Notes: a model not told the origin generated them from the sequence alone. A stretch of 64,000 nt of DNA from Mycobacterium asiaticum (GCF_001673365.1 NZ_LZLS01000169.1:1-64000), one strand, 5' to 3'. Positions 54,690 to 64,000 are shown, numbered from the stretch's first letter. Numbers and translations: made by a program.

Positions 54690-55199
54690 TTACCTCTGCG
54701 GCGGGTCGAGCAGGACGCGGGCGTCTTTGATCAACAGCAGCAGGTGCAGCGCGTCGGTCGGGGAGGGCTCGAAATCGAAGTGCGCGTAAAACTTGCGTGC
54801 CTGCTCATGCATCGCGTGCACCAGCAGCGCCCGCACCCCGATGATCTCCGCGGCGGCCACCGCGCGGGTGATCGCATCCCGCAGCAGTTGCGCACCCAAG
54901 CCCTTACCCTGTTCGTTGCGGTCGATCGCCAGCCGCGACAATAAAATCACCGGCACCGGATCGGGCATGTTGCGCCGCACCCGCCCGGATGCGCCGGCGC
55001 GCTCCATCGCCGCCGAGGCCAGCGCGTAGAACCCGACGACGCGGCCTTCCCGGCACGTCACAAAACACCGGGAGGCACCCTCGATGTGGTTGGCCAGCGC
55101 CCGTCTTTGCAGGTACTCATCCAGGCTGGGCTCGCCGCTATCGAAGTCGGCTACCACATCGCCCTCGCTGATCGGCCGGGGCGCGCTGTAGCCGCTCAC
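54690..55199 (-). CDS. TacT-like GNAT toxin
   Basis: A 169-residue acetyltransferase toxin. The acetyl-CoA loop is RNEQGKGLGAQLLRDAI and the catalytic region includes HAMHEQARKFYAHFDFEPSP, the hallmark of the TacT group. These acetylate charged tRNAs and stop translation. The opening DFDSGEPSLDEYLQRRA is usual for the family. GTG start overlapping the antitoxin's stop by four bases (GTGA). It resembles the Rv0918-Rv0919 type pair. Confidence 0.9.
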   Translation of the reverse strand: MSGYSAPRPISEGDVVADFDSGEPSLDEYLQRRALANHIEGASRCFVTCREGRVVGFYALASAAMERAGASGRVRRNMPDPVPVILLSRLAIDRNEQGKGLGAQLLRDAITRAVAAAEIIGVRALLVHAMHEQARKFYAHFDFEPSPTDALHLLLLIKDARVLLDPPQR

Positions 55200-55474
55200 T
55201 CGTCGAAGATCGAGGACTCCGTGAACAACTTCTCCAGCCGCGGCTTATACGACACCGGCCGATCCAGCACCGATACAAACTCCGACCACGCCCGCGCGTC
55301 GAGCATGAATAGCCGCCGATCGGCCAGCACCTCGCGGGCATGAGCCAGCGTCGCGGTCACCGTGAAGTTGGTCAGATCCATTCCCTCCACTTCGGCGGCC
55401 CGACGAATCAGCGCGTCCTGCTCAGCAGTCAGGCGTACCGCGAACCGCTCCGTCTTCGTAGCCATAGACGCCAT
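55196..55474 (-). CDS. TacA-like ribbon-helix-helix antitoxin (DUF1778)
   Basis: A 92-residue antitoxin. The ribbon-helix-helix is TERFAVRLTAEQDALIRRAA followed by VEGMDLTNFTVTATLAHA. The C-terminal toxin-wrapping part is LDARAWSEFVSVLDRPVSYK. ATG 55474 is chosen; a second Met lies three codons on and a longer frame starts at 55501. A 23-bp palindrome touching the start codon is the likely autoregulatory operator. Confidence 0.9.
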   Translation of the reverse strand: MASMATKTERFAVRLTAEQDALIRRAAEVEGMDLTNFTVTATLAHAREVLADRRLFMLDARAWSEFVSVLDRPVSYKPRLEKLFTESSIFDE

Positions 55475-55496
55475 TGTGTGCCTATCAGGCGCACAA
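55474..55496. promoter_or_regulatory. toxin-antitoxin operator palindrome
   Basis: TTGTGTGCCT and AGGCGCACAA flank a three-base centre, ten-base arms with one mismatch. The site directly abuts the antitoxin start codon on the minus strand, a normal location for repression by a RHH antitoxin-toxin complex. Confidence 0.6.
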
Positions 55497-55728
55497 TGCA
55501 ACGGGCATTGCTCGCGCCCTTGAACGGCGGCGATGCGCTACGCCCCCGTAGGACACGATCTGACTTACGGGGGAGAAGTGCCGGGACCCAGTCGGGTCGC
55601 GGTGGGGACCCTGCTGACCGACAGGTTTGGCCCTGCGCGGCGACACGCTCCCATCCGATGGAACGTGGCGCTAGAAATCCCGCGACCCTGCGGCAGGGCG
55701 GTTCACTCACGCACTGTCCGCCAAACAC

Positions 55729-55761
55729 AAAGGCCACGAACCAGAATGGTTCGTGACCTTT
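55729..55761 (-). terminator. hairpin downstream of tRNA-Leu
   Basis: A 15-bp stem AAAGGCCACGAACCA / TGGTTCGTGACCTTT with a GAA loop and one mismatch. On the minus strand it follows the tRNA 3' end by about 30 bases and is trailed by TGTGTTT, so it should end the tRNA transcript. Confidence 0.75.
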
Positions 55762-55790
55762 GTGGTCGCAGTTCGTAGAACCGCTCTCTG

Positions 55791-55873
55791 TGGGCGAAGG
55801 GGGACTTGAACCCCCACGTCCCGAAGGACACTGGCACCTGAAGCCAGCGCGTCTGCCATTCCGCCACTCGCCC
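55791..55873 (-). tRNA. leuT: tRNA-Leu (anticodon CAG)
   Basis: 83 nt on the minus strand. The acceptor stem GGGCGAG pairs with TTCGCCC, allowing one G-U. The D-arm region has TGGCGGAATGGCAG. The anticodon stem CTGGC/GCCAG holds the loop TTCAGGT with CAG. The long variable arm of a class II tRNA is GTGTCCTTCGGGAC. The T-arm is GGGGGTTCAAGTCCCCC. No CCA is encoded. Its position beside fhaA matches leuT of M. tuberculosis. The accessory genes end at its 3' side. Confidence 0.93.
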
Positions 55874-56125
55874 GAAACAACCGGAGGACCATATCACTGT
55901 AGTCGGCGCGCGCCCCAACCGCTCGGCCAGGGCTCACGGGCCTCTGGCCAGGCGCCGATCGCGGCAAAGGTCTCTGAACAGTATCGATGTAATTTCTCAG
56001 AAACCTCACGGTGCCGCCTCGTCGAGGTGTCCCGATACGATTACTGGCTATACAACACGGGGGAAGGTCAGCTGCCGTCCGGCGATGGATCTCTCCATAA
56101 ACGGTAGTGAGGCGAGCGCTGAAAG

Positions 56126-57826
56126 ATGAGTAGCCAACGCGGGCTGGTTCAGCGCATCGAGCGCAAACTCGAGGCGACCGTTGGTGATGCCTTTGCTCGT
56201 GTGTTCGGGGGATCGATTGTGCCCCAAGAAGTCGAAGCGCTATTGCGCCGTGAGGCCGCCGACGGTGTCCAGTCCCTACAGGGAAATCGCCTTTTGGCAC
56301 CCAACGAATACATCATTACCCTCAGTGTGCACGACTTTGAGAAATTGGGCGCCGACCCGGAGCTCACGTCCAGCGCTTTTGCTCGGTACCTGGCGGACTA
56401 TATCCAAGAACAGGGGTGGCAAACGTATGGTGATGTGGTCGTCCGGTTCGAGCAGTCCTCGAACCTGCACACTGGCCAGTTCCGCGCCCGCGGCACTGTT
56501 AACCCCGACGTCGAGCCCCGCCCGACGGCTACCGATTCCGCCCGGCCACAATCAAATGATGCGTTTGGCGCAGAACCAGGAGTACGACCGATGAGTGACA
56601 ATCCAGGCTACCGCGGCGGTCAGGGACAGGGGCGGCCCGACGAGTACTACGACGACCGCTACCAGCGGCCACCCGAGGGCGGCCAGCAAGGGTATCCGGA
56701 CGGCGGTGGCTATCCCCCCCAGCAGGGCTACCCGCCTCAGCAGGGTGGCTACGGCGAGCAGGGCGGTTACGGCGACCAAGGCGGCTACGGTCAAGGCGGC
56801 TACGGCCAGGGTGGTTACGGCCAGCAAGGCGGTTACCCGGACCAGCGCGGCTATGGCGATCAGGGCCAAGGCGGCTATGGCGACCAGGGCCAAGGCGGCT
56901 ACGGCGACCAAGGTCAAGGCGGCTACGGCGACCAGGGCCAAGGTGGGTACGGCGACCAGCGTGGTTACCAGGACCAGCGTGGTTACGACCAGGGTCAGGG
57001 TGGCGGCTATGCCCCGACTTACGAGGCCTCGCCGCCCACCCCGTCGGGCCCACCCGGGGGATACGGCAGCCAAGGCGGTTACGGACAGGAGCAGGGGTAC
57101 CAGCAGGGCGGGTATGGGCAGCAAGGTCCGCCCCAGGGCCAACCCCAAGGCGGCCAGCCGGGTTACGGGGGCTATGGCGAGTACGGCCAGCCCGGTCGCC
57201 AGGACGACGGCGGCTACGGTGCGCCGAGTGCGCCGCCGGAGCCGCAGCGCCAGTCCTACGATCAGGGCGGCTACGACCAGGGCTACCAGCAGGGCGGCGG
57301 CTACGGTCGCCAGGAGTACGGCAGCAGCGGTGACTACACCCAATACGCCGAGGCTTCCCCGGGCGGGTACGGCCAACAGGGCGGCGGCTACGGCGAGCCC
57401 GCCGGCCGTTCGGACTACGACTACGGACAGCCGCCCGCGCCTGATTACGGTCACCAGGGCGGAGCGGACTACGGCCAGGACCAGGGCTACCAGCAGGGTG
57501 GCTACGGCGGCTACGGCCAGGGCGGCTACGGATCGGTCGGTGCGCAGGTCACCCTGCAACTCGACGACGGCAGTGGGCGTACCTACCAGCTGCGCGACGG
57601 CTCCAACATCGTCGGGCGGGGGCAGGATGCTCAGTTCCGATTGCCCGACACCGGGGTCTCACGCCGGCATCTGGAGATCCGCTGGGACGGCCAGGTCGCG
57701 TTGCTCTCCGACCTGAACTCCACGAACGGCACCACGGTAAACAACGCGCCGGTCCAGGAATGGCAATTGGCTGACGGCGATGTGATTCGCCTGGGTCATT
57801 CCGAGATCATCGTCCGCATCCACTGA
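56126..57826 (+). CDS. fhaA: FHA domain protein FhaA
   Basis: A 566-residue signalling adaptor. DUF3662 forms the N-terminus (about 1-125: [20 protein letters not shown], then [19 protein letters not shown]). A long Gly/Tyr/Gln-rich region of about 300 residues follows, with four exact GDQGQGGY units and many GGYGQ variants. The FHA domain is at about 475-566, with [18 protein letters not shown] and NSTNGT. FhaA binds phosphothreonine on partners such as the pseudokinase MviN and the kinases, tuning peptidoglycan synthesis. It is somewhat longer than the 527-residue M. tuberculosis protein because of the linker. First gene of the operon. Confidence 0.96.
   Translation: MSSQRGLVQRIERKLEATVGDAFARVFGGSIVPQEVEALLRREAADGVQSLQGNRLLAPNEYIITLSVHDFEKLGADPELTSSAFARYLADYIQEQGWQTYGDVVVRFEQSSNLHTGQFRARGTVNPDVEPRPTATDSARPQSNDAFGAEPGVRPMSDNPGYRGGQGQGRPDEYYDDRYQRPPEGGQQGYPDGGGYPPQQGYPPQQGGYGEQGGYGDQGGYGQGGYGQGGYGQQGGYPDQRGYGDQGQGGYGDQGQGGYGDQGQGGYGDQGQGGYGDQRGYQDQRGYDQGQGGGYAPTYEASPPTPSGPPGGYGSQGGYGQEQGYQQGGYGQQGPPQGQPQGGQPGYGGYGEYGQPGRQDDGGYGAPSAPPEPQRQSYDQGGYDQGYQQGGGYGRQEYGSSGDYTQYAEASPGGYGQQGGGYGEPAGRSDYDYGQPPAPDYGHQGGADYGQDQGYQQGGYGGYGQGGYGSVGAQVTLQLDDGSGRTYQLRDGSNIVGRGQDAQFRLPDTGVSRRHLEIRWDGQVALLSDLNSTNGTTVNNAPVQEWQLADGDVIRLGHSEIIVRIH
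56855..56950 (+). repeat. four tandem 24-bp units in fhaA
   Basis: Each unit encodes GDQGQGGY. The DNA copies differ at synonymous sites only (GGCGATCAGGG, GGCGACCAGGG, GGCGACCAAGG), so the protein repeat is conserved while the DNA drifts. Length variation by slippage is expected among strains. Confidence 0.85.
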
Positions 57827-57938
57827 GCCACTGGCTCGAAGCAGCGCGCGTCTCCCCGCTTCGGCCACCGTCGAAGTATCGTGACTTTGCTGATGTGCTC
57901 GACATCAGAGGCAGTACCGGGACGGAAAGGACCGCCAG

Positions 57939-58406
57939 ATGCAGGGGTTGGTACTGCAACTGACGCGTGCCGGCTTCTTGATGCTGCTGTGGCTGTTCAT
58001 CTGGTCGGTGTTGCGAATCCTGCGCACCGACATCTACGCGCCCACGGGGGCGGTCATGGTGCGGCGCGGGTTGACGCTGCGCGGCAACCTGCTGGCCTCA
58101 CGGCAACGTCGAGACACCGCCCGGTACCTCGTGGTCACCGAGGGCGCGCTGCAGGGCGCCCGGATCACCCTGAGCGGGCAGCCGGTGTTGATCGGTCGCG
58201 CGGACGACTCGACCTTGGTGTTGACTGACGATTACGCCTCGACTCGGCATGCCAGGCTGTCTCAGCGGGGCTCGGAATGGTATGTGGAGGATCTAGGATC
58301 GACCAACGGCACATACCTTGACAGGGCGAAGGTGACGACTGCGGTACGAGTTCCCATAGGTACGCCGGTTCGGATCGGCAAGACGGCAATAGAGTTACGC
58401 CCGTGA
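57939..58406 (+). CDS. fhaB: FHA domain protein FhaB (FipA)
   Basis: A 155-residue protein with an N-terminal membrane helix (about 5-25: LTRAGFLMLLWLFIWSVLRI) and a C-terminal FHA domain. The FHA motifs are VLIGRADDSTLVL, STRHARL and GSTNGTYLD. In M. tuberculosis FhaB/FipA is phosphorylated by PknA/PknB and links FtsZ with FtsQ. A Thr lies just after the membrane segment (RTDIYAPT), in the region phosphorylated there. Ribosome site GGAAAGGA. The stop overlaps the pstP GTG (GTGA). Confidence 0.95.
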   Translation: MQGLVLQLTRAGFLMLLWLFIWSVLRILRTDIYAPTGAVMVRRGLTLRGNLLASRQRRDTARYLVVTEGALQGARITLSGQPVLIGRADDSTLVLTDDYASTRHARLSQRGSEWYVEDLGSTNGTYLDRAKVTTAVRVPIGTPVRIGKTAIELRP

Positions 58407-59932
58407 CTTTGGTCCTGCGGTATGCCGCCCGGAGCGATCGCGGACTCGTCCGCGCCAACAACGAAGACTCCGTCTACGCCGGAGCACGGCTGTTGGCGCT
58501 GGCCGACGGCATGGGCGGTCACGCCGCCGGCGAAGTGGCCTCCCAGTTGGTGATCGCCGCCCTGGCCCATCTCGACGACGACGAGCCCGGCGGCGACCTG
58601 CTCGCCAAACTCGACAACGCGGTGCGCTCCGGCAACTCTGCGATCGCCGCCCAGGTCGAGATGGAACCCGAGCTCGAAGGCATGGGCACCACGCTCACGG
58701 CCATCCTGTTCGCGGGCAACCGGCTCGGACTGGTGCACATCGGCGACTCGCGTGGCTACCTCTTCCGCGACGGCGAGCTCACCCAGATCACCAAGGACGA
58801 CACGTTCGTTCAGACGCTGGTCGACGAGGGCCGCATCACCGCGGAGGAAGCGCACAGCCACCCGCAGCGGTCGCTGATCATGCGGGCGCTGACCGGACAT
58901 GAGGTGGAGCCCACGCTGACCATGCGGGAAGCGCGCGCCGGTGACCGCTACCTGCTGTGTTCGGACGGGCTGTCCGACCCGGTCAGCAACGACACGATCG
59001 CCGAGGCCCTGCAAATCCCAGACGTTGCCGAAAGCGCGTATCGCCTCATCGAGCTGGCGTTGCGTGGTGGGGGTCCCGACAACGTCACGGTCGTGGTTGC
59101 CGACGTCGTTGACGACGAGTTCGGCCAGACCCAACCCATTCTGGCCGGCGCGGTATCCGGAGACAGCGACGACGACCAGCTGACGCTGCCCAACACCGCG
59201 GCCGGCCGCGCTTCGGCGATCGGACCCCGCAAAGGCGAGGTAACCAAACGTGTTGCCCCGCAACCAGAGCCACCGCGACGCCGCTGGTCGCGACGACGGT
59301 TGGGTCTGGTCATCGGGTTGATTGTGCTGGTGCTGATCGCTGGCCTGGCCATCGGTCGCATGGTGATCCGGGGCAACTACTACATCGCCGACCACAACGG
59401 CACCGTCGCCATCATGCAGGGCGTGCAGGGGTCGCTGCTGGGAGTCTCCCTGCACAGCGTGCATTCAGTGGGATGCGTCAACGCCAAAGACGAAATCTCT
59501 GACGTGAGTCCCGGCCAGCAGCCCAAGGACTGCCAGCTGATGAAGGTGGACGACCTCACCCCTTCCGGACGGGCGTCGGTTCAGTCTCGACAGCTTCCGG
59601 CCGGCAGTCTCGACGATGCCCGTAAGCAACTGCGCGAGTTGGCCAAGTCGCTGCGACCGCGCTGCCAGCAGCGCGCCACGTCCGCGCCTGAACCGTCGGC
59701 CCCGTCGACCAATAGCAGGGGCACACCGGAATCCAGCGCCCCGCCGGCACCGGAATCCTCGACTCCGACGTCTTCCAGCACCACCCCTACCTCAGCACCG
59801 TCAACGACCACGACCACATCGAGCACCACCTCGGCAGCGCCTGCTACGCCCGCGTCGACGACACCGAGTTCCGCGTCGCCGCCCCCGGGTGAAGTCCCGC
59901 AACAGCAAGGCGATTGCCGGGCGGCGGCATGA
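58403..59932 (+). CDS. pstP: serine/threonine protein phosphatase PstP
   Basis: A 509-residue PP2C phosphatase, the partner of PknA and PknB. The catalytic domain (about 1-235) has metal ligands in NEDSVYAG, LADGMGGHAAGE, LCSDGLSDPV and GGPDNVTVVV. A membrane helix lies near 298-320. The external domain (about 325-435, with Cys in SVGCVN and KDCQL) precedes a Thr/Ser/Pro-rich C-terminal tail. GTG start. Its stop overlaps the rodA start by four bases (ATGA). Confidence 0.96.
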   Translation: MTLVLRYAARSDRGLVRANNEDSVYAGARLLALADGMGGHAAGEVASQLVIAALAHLDDDEPGGDLLAKLDNAVRSGNSAIAAQVEMEPELEGMGTTLTAILFAGNRLGLVHIGDSRGYLFRDGELTQITKDDTFVQTLVDEGRITAEEAHSHPQRSLIMRALTGHEVEPTLTMREARAGDRYLLCSDGLSDPVSNDTIAEALQIPDVAESAYRLIELALRGGGPDNVTVVVADVVDDEFGQTQPILAGAVSGDSDDDQLTLPNTAAGRASAIGPRKGEVTKRVAPQPEPPRRRWSRRRLGLVIGLIVLVLIAGLAIGRMVIRGNYYIADHNGTVAIMQGVQGSLLGVSLHSVHSVGCVNAKDEISDVSPGQQPKDCQLMKVDDLTPSGRASVQSRQLPAGSLDDARKQLRELAKSLRPRCQQRATSAPEPSAPSTNSRGTPESSAPPAPESSTPTSSSTTPTSAPSTTTTTSSTTSAAPATPASTTPSSASPPPGEVPQQQGDCRAAA

Positions 59933-61341
59933 CCACAACGGAGCTGCCGGCGCCGGTAGCGGTGACGCCTCCGTTGCCTACTCGGCGCAACGCCGAATTG
60001 CTGCTGTTGTGCTTTGCCGCATTGATCACCATCGCCGCGCTGCTCATAGTGGAGGCCAACCAGGAGCGCACGCTGCACTGGGACCTGACCACCTACGGGC
60101 TTGGCTTCCTGACGCTGTTCGGCTTCGCCCACCTGGCGCTGCGCCGGTTCGCTCCTTACACCGACCCGCTGCTGTTGCCGGTTGTGGCGCTGCTCAACGG
60201 CCTTGGGCTGGTGATGATCCACCGCCTGGATCTGGTCGACAAGCAGGTGGGTCGGCACGGCCACCCCAGCGCCAACCAGCAGATGCTGTGGACGCTGGTT
60301 GGCGTCACCGCGTTCGCGCTGGTGGTGACCTTCCTCAAGGACCATCGCCAGCTCGCCCGCTACGGCTACATCTGCGGCCTGTCCGGGCTCGTCCTGCTGG
60401 TGATTCCCGCCCTGCTGCCCCGGTCGCTGTCCGAGCAGAACGGCGCCAAAATCTGGATTCGCCTGCCGGGCTTCTCGATTCAGCCCGCCGAGTTTTCCAA
60501 GATTCTGCTGCTGATCTTCTTCTCGGCGGTGCTGGTCGCCAAACGCAACCTGTTCACCAGCGCGGGAAAGCACCTGATGGGGGTGACGCTTCCACGCCCG
60601 CGTGACCTCGCCCCGCTGTTGGCGGCGTGGGTGATCTCGGTGGGCGTCATGGTCTTCGAGAAAGACCTCGGCACGTCGCTGCTGTTGTACGCGTCGTTCC
60701 TGGTGGTGGTCTACCTGGCCACCCAACGCTTCAGTTGGGTCGTGCTCGGCCTGGTGCTGTTCGCGGCGGGAAGCGTGGTGGCCTACTACCTTTTCGCTCA
60801 CGTGCGGGTGCGCGTGCAGACCTGGCTGGACCCGTTCGCCGACCCGGACGGCACCGGCTATCAAATGGTGCAGGCGCTGTTCAGCTTCGCCACCGGTGGC
60901 ATTTTCGGCACCGGCCTGGGTAACGGTCAGCCCGACACGGTGCCCGCCGCCTCGACCGACTTCATCATCGCCGCGTTCGGCGAAGAGTTGGGCCTGGTTG
61001 GCCTGGCCAGCATTCTTATGCTCTACACGATCGTCATCATCCGCGGCATGCGGACCGCGATCGCCACCCGCGACAGCTTCGGCAAGCTGCTGGCTGCTGG
61101 TCTGGCCTCTACGCTGGCGATTCAGTTGTTCATCGTCGTCGGCGGCGTCACCAAGCTGATTCCGCTGACCGGATTGACCACCCCGTGGATGTCCTATGGC
61201 GGTTCGTCGCTGCTGGCGAACTATGTCTTGCTGGCGATCCTCGCCCGCGTCTCCGACGGCGCGCGCCGGCCGCTGCGCACCCGTCCCCGCAAGAAGTCGC
61301 CGATCGCGGCGGCCAAGACCGAGGTGATCGAGCGAGTATGA
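59929..61341 (+). CDS. rodA: SEDS peptidoglycan polymerase RodA
   Basis: A 470-residue SEDS protein with about twelve membrane segments. The characteristic sequence includes WIRLPGFSIQPAEFSKILLL, then FEKDLGTSLLLYASFLVVVY and GLTTPWMSYGGSSLLANYVL. It polymerises glycan strands during elongation and works with the class B PBP encoded next. Start ATG 59929 overlaps the pstP stop; five extra codons upstream are unnecessary. It ends in a basic tail (RTRPRKKSPIAAAK). Start and stop are both coupled by ATGA overlaps. Confidence 0.96.
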   Translation: MTTTELPAPVAVTPPLPTRRNAELLLLCFAALITIAALLIVEANQERTLHWDLTTYGLGFLTLFGFAHLALRRFAPYTDPLLLPVVALLNGLGLVMIHRLDLVDKQVGRHGHPSANQQMLWTLVGVTAFALVVTFLKDHRQLARYGYICGLSGLVLLVIPALLPRSLSEQNGAKIWIRLPGFSIQPAEFSKILLLIFFSAVLVAKRNLFTSAGKHLMGVTLPRPRDLAPLLAAWVISVGVMVFEKDLGTSLLLYASFLVVVYLATQRFSWVVLGLVLFAAGSVVAYYLFAHVRVRVQTWLDPFADPDGTGYQMVQALFSFATGGIFGTGLGNGQPDTVPAASTDFIIAAFGEELGLVGLASILMLYTIVIIRGMRTAIATRDSFGKLLAAGLASTLAIQLFIVVGGVTKLIPLTGLTTPWMSYGGSSLLANYVLLAILARVSDGARRPLRTRPRKKSPIAAAKTEVIERV

Positions 61342-62816
61342 ACACCTCGCTGCGCCGGATCTCGGTGACCGTGATGGCGTTGATCGTGCTGCTTCTGCTC
61401 AACGCCACGTTGACGCAGGTCTTCACGGCCGACGGGTTGCGCGCCGACCCGCGTAATCAGCGGGTCCTGCTCGACGAGTACTCGCGCCAGCGTGGCCAAA
61501 TCATTGCCGGCGGCCAACTGTTGGCCTACTCGGTCGCCACTGACAGCCGGTTTCGCTTCCTGCGCGTCTACCCCAACCCCGCGGTGTACGCGCCAGTGAC
61601 GGGGTTCTATTCGCTGCGGTATTCCAGCGCCGGTCTGGAGCGGGCCGAGGACCTGCTGCTCAACGGCTCCGACGAGCGGCTCTTCGGTCGACGCTTGGCC
61701 GACTTCTTCACCGGCCGCGACCCACGCGGCGGCAATGTGGACACGACCATCGTCCCCCGCATCCAGCAAGCCGGATGGGACGCGATGCAGGCGGGCTGTG
61801 GAGGATCGCCGTGCAAGGGTGCCGTCGTCGCGCTCGAACCCTCCACCGGCAAGATCCTGGCGTTGGTGTCCTCACCGTCCTACGACCCCAACCTGCTGGC
61901 CTCCCACAACGCCGAAGTACAGGCGCAGGCGTGGCAGGTTCTTCGGGACAATCCCGACAACCCGCTGATCAACCGCGCCATCGCCGAGACCTATCCGCCG
62001 GGTTCCACTTTCAAGGTGATCACCACCGCCGCGGCCTTGCAGGCCGGGACCAACGAGACCGCGCAGCTGACCGCCGCCGCCAGGATCCCGCTACCTAACA
62101 GCACTGCCACGCTGGAAAACTACGGCGGTGAACCGTGCGGGCCTGATCAGACCGTGTCGCTCAGCGAGGCCTTCGCCAAGTCGTGTAACACCGCCTTCGT
62201 CCAGCTGGGACTGCTCACCGGACGGGACGCGCTGCGCAGCATGGCGCAGGCCTTCGGGCTGGACACCGGCCCGGAGCCGATCCCGCTGCAGGTCGCCGAA
62301 TCTACGATCGGGACGATCCCGGACGGCGCTGCGCTCGGGATGACCAGTATCGGGCAGAAGGACGTTGCGCTGACCCCGCTGCAGAACGCGCTAGTGGCGG
62401 CGGCGATCGCCAACGGCGGCATTCTGATGCAGCCATACCTGGTAGAAAGCCTGAAGGGGCCGGATCTGGCCAACATCAGCACCACCGCCCCAACTCAGCA
62501 GCGCCGCGCGGTGTCGCCGCAGGTCGCCGCTAAGCTAACAGCGCTGATGGTCGGCGCCGAGAAAGTCGCACAGCAGAAAGGGGCCATCCCCGGCGTGCAG
62601 ATCGCATCCAAGACGGGTACCGCTGAGCACGGCACCGATCCACGGCACACTCCACCGCATGCGTGGTACATCGCCTTCGCACCCGCGCAGGCTCCGAAAA
62701 TTGCCGTAGCGGTGTTGGTGGAGAACGGGGCCGATCGGCTGTCCGCGACGGGAGGTGCACTGGCCGCGCCGATCGGGCGGGCAGTGATCGAGGCTGCCTT
62801 GCAAGGGGGACCATGA
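61338..62816 (+). CDS. pbpA: class B penicillin-binding protein PbpA
   Basis: A 492-residue transpeptidase that cross-links wall with RodA. A short N-terminal membrane helix (about 9-30) is followed by a dimer/pedestal domain. The penicillin-binding domain has SxxK in [11 protein letters not shown] (about residue 222), SxN as KSCNTAF and KTG as SKTGTAEHG. The ATG overlaps the rodA stop by four bases. Length agrees with the 491-residue M. tuberculosis PbpA. It is followed by pknA after 28 bp. Confidence 0.96.
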   Translation: MNTSLRRISVTVMALIVLLLLNATLTQVFTADGLRADPRNQRVLLDEYSRQRGQIIAGGQLLAYSVATDSRFRFLRVYPNPAVYAPVTGFYSLRYSSAGLERAEDLLLNGSDERLFGRRLADFFTGRDPRGGNVDTTIVPRIQQAGWDAMQAGCGGSPCKGAVVALEPSTGKILALVSSPSYDPNLLASHNAEVQAQAWQVLRDNPDNPLINRAIAETYPPGSTFKVITTAAALQAGTNETAQLTAAARIPLPNSTATLENYGGEPCGPDQTVSLSEAFAKSCNTAFVQLGLLTGRDALRSMAQAFGLDTGPEPIPLQVAESTIGTIPDGAALGMTSIGQKDVALTPLQNALVAAAIANGGILMQPYLVESLKGPDLANISTTAPTQQRRAVSPQVAAKLTALMVGAEKVAQQKGAIPGVQIASKTGTAEHGTDPRHTPPHAWYIAFAPAQAPKIAVAVLVENGADRLSATGGALAAPIGRAVIEAALQGGP

Positions 62817-62844
62817 GTCTCCAGGAGCGAGCGGGAGGCAAGAC

Positions 62845-64000
62845 ATGAGTCCCCGCGTTGGGGTGACGCTGTCGGGCAGATACCGCCTGCAGCGGCTCAT
62901 CGCCACCGGCGGCATGGGCCAAGTGTGGGAAGCGGTGGACAGCCGCCTGGGTCGGCGTGTCGCGGTCAAGGTGCTCAAGCAGGAGTTCTCGCAGGACCCG
63001 GAGTTCATCGAGCGTTTCCGGGCGGAAGCGCGGACCACCGCGATGCTCAACCATCCCGGCATCGCCCAGGTCCACGACTACGGCGAAAGCGCGATGGACG
63101 GCGAGGGCCGCACGGCCTATCTGGTGATGGAACTGGTCAACGGCGAACCGCTGAACTCGGTTCTCAAACGCACCGGACGATTGTCGCTGCGGCACGCGCT
63201 GGACATGCTGGAGCAGACGGGCCGCGCACTGCAGATCGCCCACGCCGCCGGTCTCGTGCACCGTGACGTCAAACCGGGCAACATCCTGATCACGCCCACC
63301 GGGCAGGTCAAGATCACCGACTTCGGTATCGCGAAGGCCGTCGACGCCGCACCGGTGACCCAGACCGGCATGGTGATGGGTACCGCGCAATACATCGCGC
63401 CCGAGCAGGCCCTCGGCCACGACGCCACTCCCGCCAGTGACGTGTACGCGCTGGGAGTTGTTGGCTACGAAGTGGTTTCGGGCAAGCGCCCGTTTGCCGG
63501 CGACGGCGCACTGACCGTGGCGATGAAGCACATCAAAGAGCCGCCGCCACCGTTGCCCGCCGATCTGCCACCCAACGTGCGCGAACTCATCGAGATCACG
63601 CTGGTGAAGAACCCCAGCCAGCGCTACCGCAGCGGCGGGCCGTTCGCCGACGCCGTGGCCGCGGTCCGGGCCGGACGTCGACCGCCGCGGCCAAGCGCCT
63701 CACCTCCGGCTGGCCGGGCCGCCCCGGCGGCGATCCCGTCGGCCACGCCGGCCCGAATCGCGCCCGCCCCGGCTACCCGGACCACCTCGCCACGTCAATC
63801 GCGGCCCGCGGCCAGGAGCCATCGGCCACCGCCGGCGCGGCGCACCTTCTCCTCCGGTCAGCGCGCGCTGCTGTGGGCGGCCGGGGTGCTGGGAGCGCTC
63901 GCGATCATCATCGCGGTGCTGATCGTGATCAACGCCAAGGCAGACAACAATCAGCCGTCACCGCCGCCGACGGTCACCAATACCGGCAGCGTGCAGACCA
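62845..64000 (+). CDS. pknA: serine/threonine protein kinase PknA (3' end cut off by window)
   Basis: The first 385 residues of a receptor kinase; the gene runs beyond the window. The kinase domain (about 13-275) shows [31 protein letters not shown] and APEQA. The activation loop Thr pair is in [17 protein letters not shown] juxtamembrane Pro/Ala-rich region follows, and the membrane helix is at about 340-360 ([20 protein letters not shown]). It begins the external Pro-rich tail just before the cut. PknA phosphorylates cell-division and wall enzymes, counteracted by PstP. The start is the ATG after GGGAGG; an earlier ATG near 62813 in another frame is ignored. Confidence 0.96.
   Translation, partial: MSPRVGVTLSGRYRLQRLIATGGMGQVWEAVDSRLGRRVAVKVLKQEFSQDPEFIERFRAEARTTAMLNHPGIAQVHDYGESAMDGEGRTAYLVMELVNGEPLNSVLKRTGRLSLRHALDMLEQTGRALQIAHAAGLVHRDVKPGNILITPTGQVKITDFGIAKAVDAAPVTQTGMVMGTAQYIAPEQALGHDATPASDVYALGVVGYEVVSGKRPFAGDGALTVAMKHIKEPPPPLPADLPPNVRELIEITLVKNPSQRYRSGGPFADAVAAVRAGRRPPRPSASPPAGRAAPAAIPSATPARIAPAPATRTTSPRQSRPAARSHRPPPARRTFSSGQRALLWAAGVLGALAIIIAVLIVINAKADNNQPSPPPTVTNTGSVQT

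Noticed and set aside
55502..55728. Small genes between the antitoxin and tRNA-Leu
   Set aside because: Several short frames overlap each other; none has a ribosome site, known motif or coding-like codon use.
56552..57559. 335-codon minus-strand frame opposite fhaA
   Set aside because: Leu/Val/Ala repeats mirror the Gly-Tyr-Gln repeats of FhaA; no independent start or conservation.
59581..60864. 427-codon minus-strand frame opposite pstP and rodA
   Set aside because: Gln/His/Arg-rich antisense reading of two certain genes.

Overview
The window is high-GC DNA from a Mycobacterium, most likely a slow-growing species. The evidence is conserved mycobacterial synteny plus PE/PPE, ESX type VII secretion, WhiB, Mtc28 and intein-bearing DnaB genes. 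The core reads as the reverse complement of the stretch that in M. tuberculosis H37Rv runs from pknA (Rv0015c) to dnaB (Rv0058). Names and Rv equivalents rest on remembered protein sequences and gene order; no database search was run.

Layout. (1) 1-3.5 kb, accessory: a small membrane protein, gene remnants, a zinc alcohol dehydrogenase and a PhyH-type dioxygenase. Near-identical 15-bp palindromes lie upstream of the membrane-protein and dioxygenase genes. (2) 3.7-9 kb: dnaB carrying two inteins, then rplI, rpsR, ssb and rpsF, all on the minus strand. (3) 9.1-14.3 kb, minus strand: DJ-1/PfpI protein, GT87 mannosyltransferase-like membrane protein, ponA1 and a DUF5318 protein. (4) 14.4-23.9 kb, plus strand: DUF1707 protein, PadR regulator, ino1, a tandem array of palindromes, an esterase, an F420-type oxidoreductase, a GntR regulator, a polar amino-acid ABC transporter with substrate-binding protein and permease fused, a MarR regulator and an SDR. 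(5) 23.9-31.4 kb: leuS, Mtc28-like antigen, small membrane protein, YqgE, MFS transporter and an MDMPI/DinB-like protein.

(6) 31.5-44.8 kb is the most unusual part. It is a co-directional minus-strand cluster with an XRE regulator, an NlpC/P60 hydrolase, two DUF4226 proteins, an EspC-like protein, a DUF2694 protein, a DUF5631/5632-like protein with a triplicated TQVLPAV motif, a YbaB/EspL-like protein, EccB, a full-length three-ATPase EccC, a PE and a PPE. The eccB-eccC-PE-PPE part looks like ESX-2 (EccB2, EccC2, PE36, PPE69), but no eccD, eccE, mycP, eccA, espG or esx pair follows. The cluster therefore couples an incomplete ESX motor to the module known in H37Rv as Rv0023-Rv0029.

(7) 44.9-55.9 kb: whiB5, then about 10 kb of accessory genes up to a tRNA-Leu(CAG): acyl-CoA dehydrogenase, pirin, small acetyltransferase, a PPE-PPW protein with an IdeR-like box upstream, an OmdA-like protein and an ammonium transporter. 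It ends with a defence-like group: a UDG-like/DUF6308 protein, a PD-(D/E)XK-like protein and a TacA-TacT toxin-antitoxin pair. (8) 56.1-64 kb: the envelope-growth and signalling operon fhaA, fhaB, pstP, rodA, pbpA and pknA. Most of its genes overlap by 4 bp, and pknA runs off the window end.

Several genes work as modules. PknA, PstP and the FHA proteins control the peptidoglycan synthases RodA, PbpA and PonA1. Ino1 feeds inositol for phosphatidylinositol and mycothiol. The ESX-like cluster pairs a secretion motor with candidate substrates and a wall hydrolase.
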